In this document: piece after piece, positions 46,122 to 58,300 of the stretch
How the letters are laid out: each line of letters starts with the position of its first letter
Numbering within the stretch: the first letter of the stretch is position 1
DNA from: Chinchilla lanigera
Taxonomy: Eukaryota; Chordata; Mammalia; Rodentia; Chinchillidae
Length of the DNA stretch: 64,000 nucleotides
Reading direction: 5' to 3'
Assembly (NCBI RefSeq): GCF_000276665.1
Contig: NW_004955448.1
Coordinates: 902,903-966,902, forward strand
The notes under the pieces: generated by a model
Told to the model about the DNA's origin: nothing
What the model saw: the letters and a program-made list of their open reading frames with translations, nothing else
The model's database searches: none
Made by a program: the position numbers and the translations under genes

Positions 46122-46319
46122 CTACTTGATGTTGCGGACCACTCTCCTACAGTGGTTTGTTTTCATCTCCTCCAATGCTTGCTCCAGTTGCTGAACTAAA
46201 TGAAGCAGGGTGGCTGGGTCTGTCTGCAGAACTTTGGTGCTGTGATCTCCATTGTGGTTGAGGTGCAGCTTGAAAGTCACTGCTGGTTTAATCTGCTGCC
46301 GGAGACTTCTGCTTGCAAG
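46122..46319 (-). CDS. COMMD2: COMMD2 coding exon 5 with stop codon
   Basis: It has 65 codons plus a TAG stop. It begins [20 protein letters not shown] and ends CRRVVRNIK, which is the bulk of the COMM domain with its leucine-rich strand-helix region. The acceptor reads AAAATCAAG and has a weak pyrimidine tract. The open frame continuing upstream of it is intron. Confidence 0.95.
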   Translation of the reverse strand, partial: LASRSLRQQIKPAVTFKLHLNHNGDHSTKVLQTDPATLLHLVQQLEQALEEMKTNHCRRVVRNIK

Positions 46320-49300
46320 CTTGATTTTAAATGGAATAAGAGCACAATAGTTACTTAATAACCATGTGGAATATATAATATTTACAATTACCTTGTAATA
46401 TACACAAAAATCATATTTAAGATGAATCACAGACTTCAAAATTAAAAGTAAACTTTAAAACCTTTGGAGAAAAAAATGAAAATACACATGAACCTTATGG
46501 TACAGAAAGATATATACCTTAAAAACTCTTATACTAGAAACTTATATGCACACACAAAAGGTACAAAGTATGAAGACAAAATTGATAAATCTGTCTTACT
46601 TTTCTCATTGCCGAGACAAAATACTTGACACCCAAAGTTAGAGGAGGAAAGTTTATTTTAGCTCATAGTTTGTAGAGGTTTCAGTCCATAGTTGGCTGGC
46701 TCCAAGGCAGGGTGAGATAACAGAGGAGCATAGCAGAGGAAAAACAGTCCATGGCTTGGCAGGGTAGGCAAAAGGCAGCAAAGCAAACAGCAAGCAGCTG
46801 CAGGCAGCCTTCTTTCTGTCCCTTATATCCTAGCCAGGGTACCTACCCAATAGTACTCCCAGGGCATCACATACCCTAGAACCAACCACCTGCAAAAAAC
46901 CCCACCTATGACTTCATGAGGCTTTGTGTGTGTCGGGGGGCATCTAGATTCAAACCCTTACACTAATTATGTTAACATTAATAACTTTTCTTCAAAGGAT
47001 ACCTTTGATGGTTATAAAACCTAGCCACAAATTGGGAAAAGATATCTTATAACAGGCATATGACTAAAAAGATTTAGTACTCAAAATGTATGATAAAATC
47101 CTCTGACATTGTAAGAAAAAAAACCATACCAAAACTCAAAAGAAAAAGGTACAGATCTAAACTAGTACAGTGGTACCTTAGTTGACAAACAATCTATTCC
47201 ATAATTCTGGAAAAGATGGCCACATCTTTTGTGTTTGTGCAGAAAGGATGGCCAAGGTTGTGTTTGTTATCTAATGTAAAGTTCCTAAACAAAAACAAAT
47301 TTTGCCAAATGCTTCTGTTTGTGAATCAAATGGCTTGCAAACAAAAGTGTTCATGAACCAAGGTATCACTGTACTTCACAAAAGACAAGTGGTCAAACAC
47401 AAAAATATGTTCAAATTTATTATATATATCATAAAAATGGCCAATAAGACCTCATGAAAGATCATTTTATACCTATCAAATATAAATAACAGGTTAATCT
47501 TGGGTTATAAATATGAAACAGTACTTATAAGGTTAAGTATCTAAGATCATTTGTATAGTACAACAATTACAGATATGCCAGATATGTAAAACATAATGCC
47601 TGAAAAAACTACATATTCATTCAATTATACCTGTTTATTTTTGCTTTTCTTCTATATTTGCATAGTCAGGGACTGAAATTATCTAGATATGTAATTAAAG
47701 TATGTTCCTGTTGAAAGACAAAGTCAAACTATCCTTCAATTTTTAGTCAATATGGTAATTAAGAACAATTACAGCTAACTATCTATATCATTCTTTAAAA
47801 TTTTAGAAATTATAGAACATTCTAGCAAAAATCTAACAGGATAGGATCAGACCTAATTTTCCTAATTAAGAGGCTGAATGACATTCAGTACTATAGGATA
47901 AAGAACAGTGCCCACATAGTTCTGGATATGGACTCTGGCAGGGAGGATAACAGGGACTGAACCCAGGTTCTCATGCAGACTAGGCAAATACTCCATCAAT
48001 GAGCTATATACCCAATCCTTTTAAAATATTATTTTGAGACAAGGTCTTGCTAGGTTGCCCAGGCTGTCTTCAAATTTTTGATCCTCCTGCCTCAGCCTCC
48101 TAAGTAGCTGGGATTATAGGTACGTACCACTATAATCTAAAGGATTCATTTTTTAACAGGGAAGAAATTCCACCCTCTTCCCTATAAACATAATAATAAC
48201 AGCAAAAGCTTTAAAACATGTGTAATGCAAGTTAGGGGAAAGATGTTTAGTCTGAAGGGCTATCGTATCTGGCAAAAATCATCAAGTAAGCCACAGGACA
48301 CATAAATTATGTTTTATTTAACTAATGTTCTTAAGAATTTTTTATTTTTTATTTTTTTTTGGTACCAGCAATCAAACTCATGACCTCATGCTTGCCAGGC
48401 AGGCACTTATGCCACTGAGCTATATTCCCAGCCCTAACTAATGTTCTTAAAAGAATTTAGCCTGCTATTAAGCCTCAGGATGATGTGTGAGCAGGAAAGG
48501 AAAACGATGCAGTTGTAAATGGACCAGCTCTAGAGGTAATATTCTTCTGCAACAGCCCCATATGGATTCAGTTTACACATATTATTAATAAGGCATCATG
48601 GGGCTGGGGACTTAGCTCAGTGGTACAGTGACTGCCTGGCAAGCATGGGGTCATGAGTTCGATTCCCAGTACCAAAAAACAACAACAACAACAACAAAAA
48701 TTATATTAATAAAGCATCATGATGCTGTAATGTGCTGATAATCTGTGAAGTCTGGAGAAATAGTCCTACAAGATGAATTACAGTGATTAGTTTGTTTTCC
48801 ATAAGCAACTGCACAATAATTAGAGTGTCCATTCACTACCAGTCTCCATGAGACAATTCAGTTTTTCAAAAATGAAAGATGGCATATCTTGTTACTATTT
48901 TCCTAGCCACTTAGCCGGTATTATATGACATGCCTTCTTCCCATAAATAGAAGAATCCACTCCAGTTAAAATCCCTTGTACTAGTTTCACCTAATGTGCT
49001 CAGGAACTCAACTAGCTCTGAGTAGTTTCTTTAGCCTTAAAATGCGCTTCACAGAAAAGTGGCACTAGTCATTCTGTATGACTTAACCTTAAACTATACT
49101 TGACATTGTATTAATACAGCAAACTCAATTCACTGGTAAATGAGCTGTTTTGCGTTTAATTTTTTTTTTTTTTTTTTTGGACCAGGAATCAAACTCAGGA
49201 CCTTGCACTTGCCAGGCAGCTGCTGTGCTGCTGAGCTATATCCTTGGCCCACTGAGTTTAATTTTAGAAAACTTAAGTTTCTTCTTTTTGGTCTCTTTGA

Positions 49301-52300
49301 GACAGGATCTCACTATGCAGTTCAGGCTGGCCTTGAGCTCACTTTGTAGCCCAGGCTGGTCTCGAACTCGCAACGATCCTCCTGGCTCAGCCTCCCGAAT
49401 GCTGGGATTACAGGTGTGAGCCACTATGCCCAGCAGAAAACTTAGTTTCTAACTTCTGAAACACTATTGGAGGCTGAGGAGAATCACAAGTTCAAGTCTA
49501 GTCTGAGCAACTTAGTGACTCAGAGAGATTGTTTCTTTTTTTTTTTTTTTGGTTTTTCTCCGGTACCAGGAACCGAACTCACGACCTTGCGCTTGCCAGG
49601 CAGGCGCTTTTGCCGCTGAGCTAAATCCCCAGCCCCAGAGAGAGATTCTGTTTCAAAAAAAGGGAGACAGGGAGGGGCTGGGATGTAGCTTAGTGTTCAG
49701 TCCCCAGCAATCCCCCCAAAAAAACCCCAAACTAAACCAAACTGAACAAAAAAGCTGTAGGTCCTTAAAGTCAGAGGACACCCCTCCACATGAGAGAGAT
49801 AATGATCTAGAAGGTAAATTATTGCTGAACCACATAAACATGATCATCCCTACATCTCTACCTGCTTATTATGAAAGGACCTAAATGTAAAGGGTTAACC
49901 ACAGTGATCTCCTTCCCATGACCCACACATGACCTGATGCTCAGGTTGCTCAGAACATCACCTATCTTGTTCTTTGCTGTACTCATAAGACTCAGCACAT
50001 GACAGATACACATCTATTCTATTGGGCACTGAATGCCTATCACATGCTGGGTACTATTTTGGGGACACAGCATCTGCGTACAGTCTGGTTTATACCATAT
50101 CTTATGTTCATGCCTATTCAAGTACTTATCAGGTCTGACTGCAATAGGTGATTTTTTTTGTTTGTTTGTTTTCTGGTACTGGGAATCGAACTCATGATCT
50201 TGCGCTTGCCAGGCAGGCACTGTGCCACTGAGCTAAATCCCCAGCCCTGGTGATTTTTAATTTAATTTGTTTTTAGCCTCCTTTTATCAGACTGTGATGA
50301 CTTACAGGCAAGTATGCTGTTTCCCCATTGCTGTGGGTATTAGCTGACTTTCTGTTACTGTGAAAAATGCCTAAGATAGCTAAAAGGAGGAAAGATTTAT
50401 CTGGCTTGCAGTTTCAGGTCTGAGTCTGTGACTGATTACCCCTGATGCTTTGGGCCAGAGGTAAAGTAGTACATCACTTGGCAGAGCAAAGCTGCTTAAC
50501 TCACGGCAACTGAGAAGCAAAAGAAAAAGACAGTAAGTGGCTCAGTCCTGTATCTCCTGAGGTGTATGCTGCTATGACCTCACTCTTTTCCACTGCCTCC
50601 AAGTTCCATCACCTTCCATGAGTGCTACAGGCTGCTGACTAAGCCCTTAATACACAGGTTTCTGGGGGACATTATTCAAACCAGAGCAGAGTTTTACAAG
50701 GTCTGTGATACTCCAAATTCAATAAATAGACAATATGGGTTAATTAATGCATTAATGCATACTGGAGCATAAAAGCGATCTTTTCTATGATGTTTATGTC
50801 AGTGGGATAACTTCTCTAAGCCAGTCACCCAATCTCAACTGTAAAATCAGAAGATCTAGTATGAAAGGTGCAGGTTTTTTTGAGACAGGCCAGCAAGCAG
50901 TTCAGGCCAGCCTTGAGCTCACTTTGTAGCACAGGCTGGTCTTGAACTTGCAATGATCCTCCTGCCTCAGCCTCCCAAGTGCTGGGATTACAGGTGTATG
51001 CCACCACATCCAGCAAGGTACAGCTTTTTCAAACCAAAGTGTAAGTCTTTTATCTTGTTAGTTCTGATACCCTTGATGATCCCATTTTAATATTTCTCTT
51101 ATTTTTAGTGACACTGTATAATGTTATTCTTTCCTGAAACCACACTTTATTTTATTTATTTATTTATTTATTTATTTTTCCCCCGGTACCGGGAATCAAA
51201 CTCACGACCTTATGCTTGCCAGGCAGGCGCTGTACCACTGAGCTAAATCCCCAGCCCCTCCGTAGTCACTTTAACTGGAGTATCCAATGAGATTTGGTTC
51301 AACCAATCACCAGAGAAATCACTCTTATTTGTAATTTGAACTAACCTTACACTCAAGTTCTAGGAGACTGCAGACTAAATAAGTTGTTATCACTGTGAAT
51401 TCAATATATCTTGAACTGATAAATGCCATGTGGGAGTGTGGCTCCAGGGCTGCTTGAATTTCTAATTTTTCAAGAGTTGCTATAAACTATAGTTTTGGTG
51501 TAAAAGCTACCATTTTTTAAAAATAGTGGAAGGAGTGAGGAGACTGGCATGTTTTCAAGGTGGAAAATGATTTGCAGATGGATTAAATGAAGGGTAAAGA
51601 AATGAGTCAAGAACAATTCCAAGTATTTTGGTCTTAAATAAATCAAAGAACAGACATCACCTATGGACAGGAGGGGACATTATGGAAAGAGCAGTTTCAG
51701 GAAAAGAGGGTGAGGAAAGCAGAAGTCAGTTTTGAATATACAGTAGAACTGTGGCTTGTGAGTACGATTTGTTGTGGAAACACGCTTGTAATCCAAAGCA
51801 CTTGTATATCAAAGTGAATTTCCCCACAAGAAATAATGGAAATTCAGACGATTCATTCCACAACTCAAAAACATTCACGTAAAAATGATTACAATACTGT
51901 AATATAATACAAAGTAACAAAGAAAATACAAAATATAAAGAAAAATAGATTAACCTCCACTTATCTTTGAAAACCTTTGTGGCTCATGTGAAAGAGACAA
52001 GAGAGGAGAGGTATCATGTAGGATGATGTAGTCAGAGTTTGCAAGGGAACAGATTTAACACAGGGCACATAACTTCTAGGATTATTTTATAATATTCACC
52101 CAAAAAGTCAAATGAAGAGAGTTCAAGAGATCTGTCCATGCACTAGAGACCCAGCGAACCCAGCTGAGGGCCTGGATCCCACTGCAATGTCCTGCACAAG
52201 TCCAGCTGAAGACCTAGAGCCCATGGCAGTGTCTTCCAGAAGTTTAGCTGCAGGCCTAGAGACCACAACCCTGTCTCATGTACGTCTGTATCAAGGCCCA

Positions 52301-55300
52301 AAGATCAGTGGTGAAGCTAGAAAGTCTGTGCCAGAGGCATGAAGGATCTGCCTTATAGCCAGGAAGTGACGCTCAAGGTAAAGACCAGAGCTCCTCCAGA
52401 GAACTGCAGCCCTCCTCAGTGACAGCGAGGACCCAGGCTCTTCCAACGATGAGAACAGGTGAACTCACACTAGAAGAGCCACAGTGACAAGCTTCTCCAG
52501 GAGAATCAACAGCACACCATCTTCCCCTCTATTTCTCCTTTTATGCTGTTGGCAACAATCCTCAGGTGGGCCTTCCACACCCAGAACCATGCTGACTCCG
52601 TTCAGCTGGTGTACAAGTTGGCCAATAGTTAATTCAGGACAGGTGACTTTCACCATCACTAACAGAATCACTGCTATCTACTGGCTCAATGGAATCTTTT
52701 ACTTTTTGTGCAGCTTTACCAAGGAACCTATCCAATGACACCTGCTTTTGTTTTTTTTGAGAATTTCATGGAAGTATGATATTGCATTGTCATTAAACAG
52801 ATTCATTGCTCCCACTGCCACAGCCTTACTCAGTGCTCTTCTACAAAATTTTGCACGTTTCCCACATTTTAAACGTCTCCCTAATCTCATTTGAAGTGAG
52901 GGGTACCCCTATCTTTTTCTCTTTCTCCTCTGTAGACAAGATCTCCTCCATAACTTCCTGCTGTTGCTTGCAATGCAGACCCAGCAGTTTATTGGTAGCC
53001 AGCTCCTAGCTCTGTTCCTCTACCACTCTTGAATGCCATTTTCATTCACCTCCAGTCCCTTGGTCTTCCCTAAGAACACAATTTCATCAACAATTGGCAG
53101 CTCTCATGATCTCCATCTAAGTCATGTCCAAGAACACACTCAGGCCACAGTTTTCTCTCAGCAGAATTGAGGGTTCTCTTGATGACCCCGTTTCAGGCTT
53201 TACTGATGCGGCAGTTCATGATATGGAAATGATTTTTCCAAAACTCTCGGGAGGGTAGTGTGTCCCTTTGGTTACCTCGAAGCCTCACTAAAACAGTGTT
53301 TTAGTGTAAAGTTTTTTAAAGTTTGAAATGACCTGCTGATCCATGGGTGGGGGAATTAGAGTGGGGCTTGGAGCAAAGAACTTGACCTTAATGAGCTTGG
53401 ATTCCTCCAGTAAGTTGTCTGCAAAGCTTGGAGGATGAGCAGGAACATTATCTGTAATCAGCAGGGCTCTGAGTGGCACATTCCTATCTAAATGGTGTTC
53501 CTTCAATGCAGGACCACAGACCTCACTGATCCACTCAATGAATAGAGTGAGATGATAAGCCTTGCTGGTGGAACCCCACATATGTTTCATTGGCTCTTTT
53601 TTTTTTTTTTTTTTTGAGTTTTAAAAGTTAAGAACATTTATTAGCATGCAGATATCAACACAGCCATACTACTTGTCCATCTTCTTGGCGAAGTTCAGCT
53701 CCTTTTCTTTTTTGGGTTATCTGACAAGCAACTTGCATGACACAGGGCATAAATAATACAGATATACAGTAATGTAGCAGCAGAATGCAGTACCAGTGTA
53801 TCTGCAAAATATGCCTAGTTGATTTACATGCATCGAATACCTGTCATTTCACCAATGCAAAAATAATTTCTAATAATTTGGGTAAGTAGCGACAGAGACA
53901 GTTGAAGTTAGGAACAACTATATTTGAAAGGCTTTTGGACAGACTTTGAAATGTTGACTCTGCTTTTGCAGATAAAAGCTAAAGCACAGCTGGCCATGGT
54001 GGCACTTGTCTGTAATACCAGCACAGGAGGATAGAAAGTTCAAGTCCACCCTGTGCATAGTAGGGATTTAGTGATACTATGCGTCAAAATAAAAATACAA
54101 ATGGGCTGGAGATGTTACTCATGTGAAGACTCTGGGTTCAATCCCAAATACTGCAAGGGAGAAATACAAAGCTAATTTGTACATGTACATCACAATGCTT
54201 GTGCTGACTTACTCCGTGTAAAATATATGCAACATCCACACTAAAACATTAATATGGTTCTTCAAAAACACCTTGCATAGCCCAAGGGACATTATCTCAC
54301 CTAACAAAATTATTAGTTTATTAATGTCATGTAGTGCTTAATCCATATTTAAATTTCTCCCATTGTTTCTTTGCAGGTCTATCTGACCCAAGATTCAATC
54401 AAAATATGTTTTGTTAAATCCTGGAGTATGTACCCATTTTTTGGATTTTTGAGACAGGTTTTCACTATGTAGTCCAGGCTATCCTGAACCCGTGGTGATC
54501 CTGTCTCACCCTCCCGAGTGCTGGGACCACAGGTATGTGCCACCACGCCAGGCTTCTTTTCCATTCTTGAAAAGTGCCTTTTAAAATGACTTTCTGATTT
54601 GCTGAACTCCTCCTAGTTGTCTTGTTCAATGTCTCATGCGGTGTGATCCCTTTCTTGTGGTCACCTTGCATTTCTTTTTTTTTTTTGAGACAAGGTCTCA
54701 CTATGCAGTTTAGGCTGGTCTTGAACTCACTTATGTAGCCCAGGCTGGCCTCAAACTCACAAAGATCCTCCTGCCTCAGCCTCCCGAGTGCTGGGATTAC
54801 AGGCGTGTGCCACTGCACCCAGCTCACCTTGCATTTCTTGAAGGCTTGTGGATTCTTGGAATGATACACAAGCAGGGGTTTGACTTTGAAGTCCCCACTT
54901 ACATTAGCACAAAACAAGAGGTAACATGCTCTCTCATGGGCTTGTTATTGGGCATTGCATTCTCTTCTTCTGTAAGGTAGTTCTCTTTGGCAACTTTTTC
55001 AAAATAAAATCCCCATCTCACTGCAGTTAAAAACTTGCTCTGGCAGGTAATTCTCAGAAACTATGAGCTTCTGGAACTCAGCAGCTCCTGTCACAACTCT
55101 ATGGAAGCCACTTCTCCTCTTAAAGTTAGCAACCCATCCCCTACTTGCCTTAGAACCCCCTTCATTTCCTATTGATGTACTTGGCAGTTTATTTACGAGA
55201 TCAGCGTACAAGGCCTTTGCCTTCACACAGATAAAGTTCTTGGTCACAGTAAGGCAGCAGAGGAAAGAGTCTACCTCTGCAGGCAGCCTGACCTAGAATG

Positions 55301-58300
55301 AAGCAAAGCATCCCTAAACTTACCCTTGTATGGAAAAGCAAAGGATGGTCAACAGGTGCCTTGAAGTGACAAAAAATACAATAGGGCAATTGTAGGCACC
55401 TTCCACTGTTCTGAAAAATCACTGATTTCAATCAAATACTGTGCCTATGACTAAGCATTTGAGCACTGAAGCCAATCACCCACAATCCCGCAGCAGAAAA
55501 GAGAACCACTGGCTCCATGTGACATTCAGCATCACATACGACTCATATTGCAAGACATCATTTGTTTAACAAGTCGTAATATATTAAGGATGCTTGCTCA
55601 CCTTGTGGAACACTCAGAACAAGTTAGTCACAATCCACAGTTTTGCTATATTGCATCTGAATACCTATCCAACACCCATGTGGAGATGTCAAACAGGCTT
55701 CAACTGTATGGCAGCTGAGGAACAGATCTAGGCTAAAGATATAAATTTGGGAATCCCAACTATACAGGGAGCATTTAAAGTCATAAATTAGATGTCCCAA
55801 GGGGAACAAAAAGGTACGAAGATTGCAAACTGACTGTTTAAAGGTTGATGAGACAATCAGCAAAGGAGACTGAGAAGAGGGCAGATGAGGCTGAGAGCCA
55901 CAATTTCAAGTAGTAAAGAGTGAGTAACTGCGATGAGTACTGCTATGGCATGAAGACTAAAAGGCAATGGCCTTGATTAATTTATGACTGTAGAGTAGTA
56001 AAAGTGAAGCTTAACCAGTGTGGACTCAAGAGAGAAAAAACAGCAAGACTAAGCCCGAAGAGTCAGAGGTCTGGTGGATTGGCGTCATGAGAGCCATTTG
56101 GAAGCTGTAAACCAGGAGGACCTTGTGCCATACCTGGGGAGACTCCCTGGAAGCCATTCTTCCCCTGACAGCACAGGCTGCGGTGGAGGAGCGCGTGGAG
56201 CTCCGGAGAGGTCTGCACTGAGATTCCTGCTGCCTGTGATGATGGTTGGGGAGAGGACACTAACTTGTTATGGGGTCCCAATGCGATGGGACGCCGGAGA
56301 GAAAAAGCTACAAAGAATGGCTTTCACCCCAGATGGCTCACTTGAGATGTAAGAACTGCCTCCTCAGTATTCCATAGCTGTGACAAGGAGGAGGCCAAGG
56401 AGAGAAAACAAAGAGACTGAGAAATAGCAGCTGCTTTTGCTGCAGCACTAAGAGAAACAGACCCTAAGTCTGATTCTCGGGGCCCCAAGAAGAACTCGAC
56501 AACTGCATTCATCTGCTACCACTGTTAAAAGCAGGCCACCTCAAGAGGAACTGCCCCAAGAGGCCCCCTGGGCCATGCCCTGAATGCATAGGTGACCACT
56601 GGAGATAGGTCTGCCCTCTGAAGAGGAGGCTCCAGAGCTCAGACCCATCTTACCAGGTAGTCTAACAGGAATGAGGGGGCCCGGGGCATACTCTGCCTTC
56701 TCCCTCTGGCCAGACTGTCATCTCCATGGAGGAGCCCTGGGTAATCATGACTATGGAGGAACAAGAAAATAGCCTGTTGCTAGACACAGGTGCAAGTCTC
56801 TTGGTCCTTCTTTTCAATCCTGGCCTTCCTTCCAGCCGTCACACCTCAATGACAGGAGTCACTGGTAGGAGGTAATATGCTATTTTTGACAACCCTTAGG
56901 CTGCAACTTGTTAGATCCTTCTTGCATATCTCTGTCTTCCTGAGAAACCACTTTGAAGATACCACCATGTATTATAGCAGCCATTGATATTTTCCTACTA
57001 ATCTGTGCATAACTCTGTAATGTTTGTATTGCTTCTATCCTATTTCATAAATGGATCCATGTTTATTATTATGTGTTTCCTACAACAACCATTGAGAATT
57101 ATTGAATGATTATTCACTAGATCACTCATGTATAGCTCTATTTATTTTCTTTAGAAGCCACTTTGAAGATACCAAAGTCTAGTACAACAACTATTGATAA
57201 TCTCCTACCTCTTTTGTCTGTACCTCACTATTATTTGTCTATTTGTTTTCCTGAGAAACTATCTTATAGATAACAATATGTAAAACAATAACCACTGATA
57301 AGTTCCTACCACTTTGTCTGTAATTTGGTAAGCCCCCCCCTTATTACTGCTATCCTTCTTTTACTCTTTAAAATAAAAAAAGAAAAAAAATAAATACTGA
57401 AAAAAAGAGAGAACAAACAAGAAGAATGTAAAGATAGACAACACCTTCAAGTTTTGATGTAAAGGGAATGGCAGTAAGGGGATATATGGACTCAAGACTG
57501 GGTTCCTGACGATTAGGACATATGAGGCAGAAAACAGAGGGAGTAATTGTTGGAACTATGTCCTCATGTGGGCAAATGGGGATGAGTTATGGTGTATACA
57601 GGAAGAGGCTGTTTATATGCAAGAGCATGGGCCCGGCATCAATAATAACAGGAGTGAAAGCACAGCAAGACAGGGTTTCACATGTAGTTCAGGCCAGCCT
57701 TGAACTCACTATGTTGCCCAGGCTCGTCTTGAACTCACAGTGATCCTCCTGTCTCAGGCTCCTGAGTGCTGGGATTATAGGCATGCACCATCACACCCAA
57801 TTCAACAAGTGGAGGTTAATACAGGCAGGACGGCAGATGTGGTAGGAGAAATGGGTGAGAGTTTTTTCTGATTTCCTTGCTTTTCTTAGTCAAACAGGAA
57901 GCAAAGTCAACGGCTAAGAGTGTGTGGTGTCGATGGGGCTTGGAGGCTTTGGAGAAAGAATATACAAGGCATGCATGACCCTTGCTATCCCAGAGTTTAC
58001 AGCTAACTGTGGGACATGGGTATGTTTGAGCAAAATGACTTTGGAAAAGAAGAAACACAGGTGCCACAAAAAAGAAACCAGACTACCAAGACTTAATTAT
58101 AGTTGAACAGCAGCACAGGGAATTTCTGCCAGAGAGGCATCACTTAAAGCAGATGTCAACAAATTTGTTTTTCTTTTTCTGTGAAGAGCCAAATAACATG
58201 TATTTTAGGCTTTGCAGATCATAAAGTTGCTAGCACAACTACTTAACTCTGTCCTTATACTTTGGAATCAGCCACAGATAGTATATAAATAAATAAGCAT

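Larger units (their letters stand above)
51733..55450 (-). mobile_element. decayed Tigger (pogo-type) DNA transposon
   Basis: Minus-strand frames at 55247-54999 and 53590-53288 read as Tigger transposase. The first has the region ending in LPEQVFN. The second has the DDE-domain LLITDN segment and [16 protein letters not shown]. The left end at 51733 matches a Tigger terminal repeat (CAGTAGAAC followed by an ACTTGTATATC segment). It is split by two B1s, a B1-dID and an mRNA 3'-end retrocopy. It lies in COMMD2 intron 4 in the sense direction. The right terminus is not clear. Confidence 0.8.

Noticed and set aside
46122..46439. 105-codon frame read as a separate gene
   Set aside because: Only the last 65 codons are coding; they are COMMD2 exon 5 and the rest is intron.
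54465..54917. 150-codon minus frame
   Set aside because: It reads through two B1 SINEs inserted in the Tigger element.
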